DNA of 64,000 nt from Welwitschia mirabilis (lineage: Eukaryota > Gnetophyta > Gnetopsida > Welwitschiales), in the NCBI GenBank assembly GCA_051453625.1, contig JBOZIK010000001.1:215760285-215824284 (forward strand), given 5' to 3'. The notes under the pieces were generated by a model. That model ran no database searches. It saw only the letters and a program-made list of their open reading frames with translations, and was not told the DNA's origin. The position numbers were made by a program, and so were the translations under genes. This document shows positions 61,191 through 64,000 of this stretch, one piece after another (within the stretch, counting starts at the first letter, position 1; every line of letters starts with the position of its first letter).

Positions 61191-61971
61191 AGCTCTGATA
61201 CCAGAATGAAATGACCTGTTAATCTACAAGTGAAAAACTTAAAACTTTGATAGCTCTTAGCTCTGATACTGAATGAAACATCCTCAAATTTTCCTCTTAT
61301 TATAATATACCTCATGCAGCTCTGATATCATATGTAATGATCTAATTTTCATTAGTGTAAAACTTTTAAAAGTTAGTGCTTTAGTAATAAATTTATAAAG
61401 TTCTTCATCTAACTGAAATACCCTGAGCCCAAAAGTAACATCTAACAAGTTGAAAACATTGAAACTTCATCTATCTTTTAAGCTAATAAGTGAGACCCAA
61501 AATAATAATTATTTTTATTATGCTAAGCAGAGTCATTATTCTAAATGAATATGCAAATGATTAGATGAAATGCCTCCATATATTGGTTAATATTTTGAGA
61601 TGAAATTCTTCTAAGAAAAGGTAATATAAAAAAAAATCATCTAAATAGTTTCAAATTATCTTAACCATAGAAAGGTATATTGGAAAGGAAAGGACCAATG
61701 TAGCTATTTAATAAACCTAATAATAAGGGCGTGCAAATCTAATAATCATAATAAAGGCTTAACTTAAATTAGAAAAATTTTTCATATGCTTAATGCTATT
61801 GATAAATACTCATGACTCATTATAAACTTGGATCTTATAGATCTATTTGTATATGTAACCAAACAATGTTTAATGTTGAATCTAGTCACAAGAATAGCCT
61901 TTCTCATGATTACTTAAGGATGTACACAAAGCATAAATGTATATATGAAAGCTATGCTTAGAAAATAATAT
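61191..61971 (-). mobile_element. Element H: primer sites and part of an LTR
   Basis: Three copies of agctctgatacca or near variants lie at 61191-61203, 61259-61270 and 61318-61330. Read on the minus strand they are tRNA-Met primer sites (TGGTATCAGAGCT; the first is perfect). Each is followed rightwards by atgaaatgacc-like sequence resembling an LTR end. The DNA from about 61333 to the gap would be the 5' LTR of a minus-strand element. Its other LTR and its genes were not found. Confidence 0.5.
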
Positions 61972-62745
61972 NNNNNNNNNNNNNNNNNNNNNNNNNNNNN
62001 NNNNNNNNNNNNNNNNNNNNNNNNNNNNNNNNNNNNNNNNNNNNNNNNNNNNNNNNNNNNNNNNNNNNNNNNNNNNNNNNNNNNNNNNNNNNNNNNNNNN
62101 NNNNNNNNNNNNNNNNNNNNNNNNNNNNNNNNNNNNNNNNNNNNNNNNNNNNNNNNNNNNNNNNNNNNNNNNNNNNNNNNNNNNNNNNNNNNNNNNNNNN
62201 NNNNNNNNNNNNNNNNNNNNNNNNNNNNNNNNNNNNNNNNNNNNNNNNNNNNNNNNNNNNNNNNNNNNNNNNNNNNNNNNNNNNNNNNNNNNNNNNNNNN
62301 NNNNNNNNNNNNNNNNNNNNNNNNNNNNNNNNNNNNNNNNNNNNNNNNNNNNNNNNNNNNNNNNNNNNNNNNNNNNNNNNNNNNNNNNNNNNNNNNNNNN
62401 NNNNNNNNNNNNNNNNNNNNNNNNNNNNNNNNNNNNNNNNNNNNNNNNNNNNNNNNNNNNNNNNNNNNNNNNNNNNNNNNNNNNNNNNNNNNNNNNNNNN
62501 NNNNNNNNNNNNNNNNNNNNNNNNNNNNNNNNNNNNNNNNNNNNNNNNNNNNNNNNNNNNNNNNNNNNNNNNNNNNNNNNNNNNNNNNNNNNNNNNNNNN
62601 NNNNNNNNNNNNNNNNNNNNNNNNNNNNNNNNNNNNNNNNNNNNNNNNNNNNNNNNNNNNNNNNNNNNNNNNNNNNNNNNNNNNNNNNNNNNNNNNNNNN
62701 NNNNNNNNNNNNNNNNNNNNNNNNNNNNNNNNNNNNNNNNNNNNN
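61972..62745. other. Assembly gap (774 N)
   Basis: A run of N without duplicated flanks, so it probably represents real missing sequence of estimated length. Confidence 0.95.
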
Positions 62746-64000
62746 TATTTTTATAAGCTATTAAGTCTTAGCCATAAAGATATAAAGGATGTTTCAATAA
62801 TATTATTTAAAAGGAAAACCATGACAATGCCCAAAATAATTCATGTAAGAGTCACTTATAATAATGCTTGACAGCATAGAAGAGGTTATACAAATGTTGT
62901 AAAAAGAAGAAAAATAGCTAGAGATAGAATCAAGGCTATGCTAATGCGTGGAAGATGCAGGTAGGAGGATGTGTTATACTTGTAATGGCGAATTATTAAC
63001 ATGAAGACACGGTATAATGGGCATCAGCGCAAAAGCCTTGGTGAAGAGCTAATGCAACAGGAAGCAAAGAAACAGGAAGAATGGACAGTGCAGGAAGAAC
63101 AAAACTAAATGCATTTCAAATTGAAGACAATCGAAGTTCAAATGAAAAGAATCAAAGATTACCTAAACTTTGAGGACATTTTATTTGGGATTGATTAATA
63201 GTATTTGTCCCAAATTTGGTTGTACGTATTAATGATGTTATAATTTATAAATCAGCATATCAAATTTAAGAGCGATTGAATGGATTAATGCATAAGATTC
63301 AAGGCCTTTGGCGTGAGCTTTTGTCCCTTAATCCTACAACTGTTATCTTCAATAAATGTTAGAAAAATACTTTTAGGTTTATGATGTTGCATTCTACTAA
63401 GGGTTAAAATATTCTCCCTAGGCATCATACTTTGGAATTGATAAAACAGTGAATTTACAAATGTAGAAAAGAAAGGGGATAATTCACTAATTGTAAAGTG
63501 TGATTGAATACATAGAGGAATGTAAGTATCTAAGTATGCGAAAACCCAAACCTTATAGAGAAAGCTAATATCTGTAAGAGAGAGAAAAATTAAATCAAGT
63601 TGAATAGAGACTCCCTTATATCTCAACCTCAAATAATTCAAGAAAGAAATAACGCTACAAATTAAAGAAATAACAAATCAAACCAGACTTAAGCAAGTAA
63701 ACAAATAGTAAAACATAACTTTTAATGCCACACTACTTAATCCAAAACTTCATGTGAGAAAATAAAGATGAAAAAGGCATTCAATATTTAAATGATGTTT
63801 CTAGAAATGATAATGACTGAGCATGGAAGGGATGCAACTGAAATAGGAGCATTTCAGAGGTTACAAGCACTTAGTTAATGTTTAATTTCATTAACCAAAT
63901 GCCCCTTCTAAAAAATGCACTAGCATCTTTAACATGATATTAAATTCCATTAAGTAATCTTTTAATAGTTGAATAACTAGGGCATCTCTCCTATGCTTCT
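62746..64000. other. Unassigned DNA with more CpG than the rest
   Basis: No retrotransposon domain is recognisable. Between about 62945 and 63310 there are eight or so CpG sites, against almost none per kilobase in the nested region. A minus-strand open frame at 63641-63285 (118 codons, starting MNYLRLRYKGVSIQLD) is unusually long for this window and not low complexity. It matches no family I recognise, and no neighbouring exon, promoter or poly(A) signal supports it. It could be a chance frame, part of element H, or a fragment of a host gene. Confidence 0.3.

Overview
The window is plant nuclear DNA: strongly AT-rich and almost wholly made of old, decayed LTR retrotransposons. The evidence for a plant is the set of families: Athila-like Ty3/gypsy elements (RT active site of the FMDD type, primer sites of the tRNA-Asp type) and a Sirevirus-like Ty1/copia element, with (GA)n and (CT)n microsatellites. 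I see no intact host gene, rRNA, tRNA or CRISPR array. Every recognisable reading frame is interrupted. Most open frames are accidents of AT-rich sequence or antisense to a broken retrotransposon gene.

Layout. 1-432 is a degenerate satellite with a 22-bp period. 433-11450 is mostly unassigned AT-rich DNA holding a gapped GA tract (2197-2500), a 244-bp tandem duplication (6886-7357), a possible primer site beside an LTR (about 9254) and a minus-strand pseudogene fragment (10942-11460).

From about 11450 to 61190 the sequence is a nest of retrotransposons. Copy Z (minus) keeps only its 3' region and integrase C-terminus (11450-13142). Copy A (minus, 13143-29137) abuts Z and contains a smaller element E (19531-28439). 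Copy B (minus) begins at 29138 and is cut inside its RT gene at 33990. Its other half resumes at 59929 and runs to about 61190. Between the halves lies copy C (plus, 33991-59928), with two LTRs of about 1.3 kb and a pol region at 53900-57300. C is itself split near its primer site by copia element G (minus, 35381-52359). G is split between its pol and gag regions by element F (minus, 42242-49626), which has a perfect 5-bp target duplication. The insertion order is therefore Z, A, B, C, G, F, with E inside A. Z, A, B and C are one Athila-like family. E and F are a second family that has gag (F also protease) but no RT or integrase that I can find, so they probably depended on enzymes made elsewhere.

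61190-64000 holds another minus-strand element (H), with three copies of a tRNA-Met-type primer site, a 774-N gap, and a stretch richer in CpG than the rest.

The assembly has nine N gaps. Six are flanked on both sides by the same 77-bp sequence, so those duplications are assembly artefacts. Domain limits were found by eye from translated motifs and are approximate, usually to within 20-100 bp. LTR ends and target duplications are given more exactly where stated.
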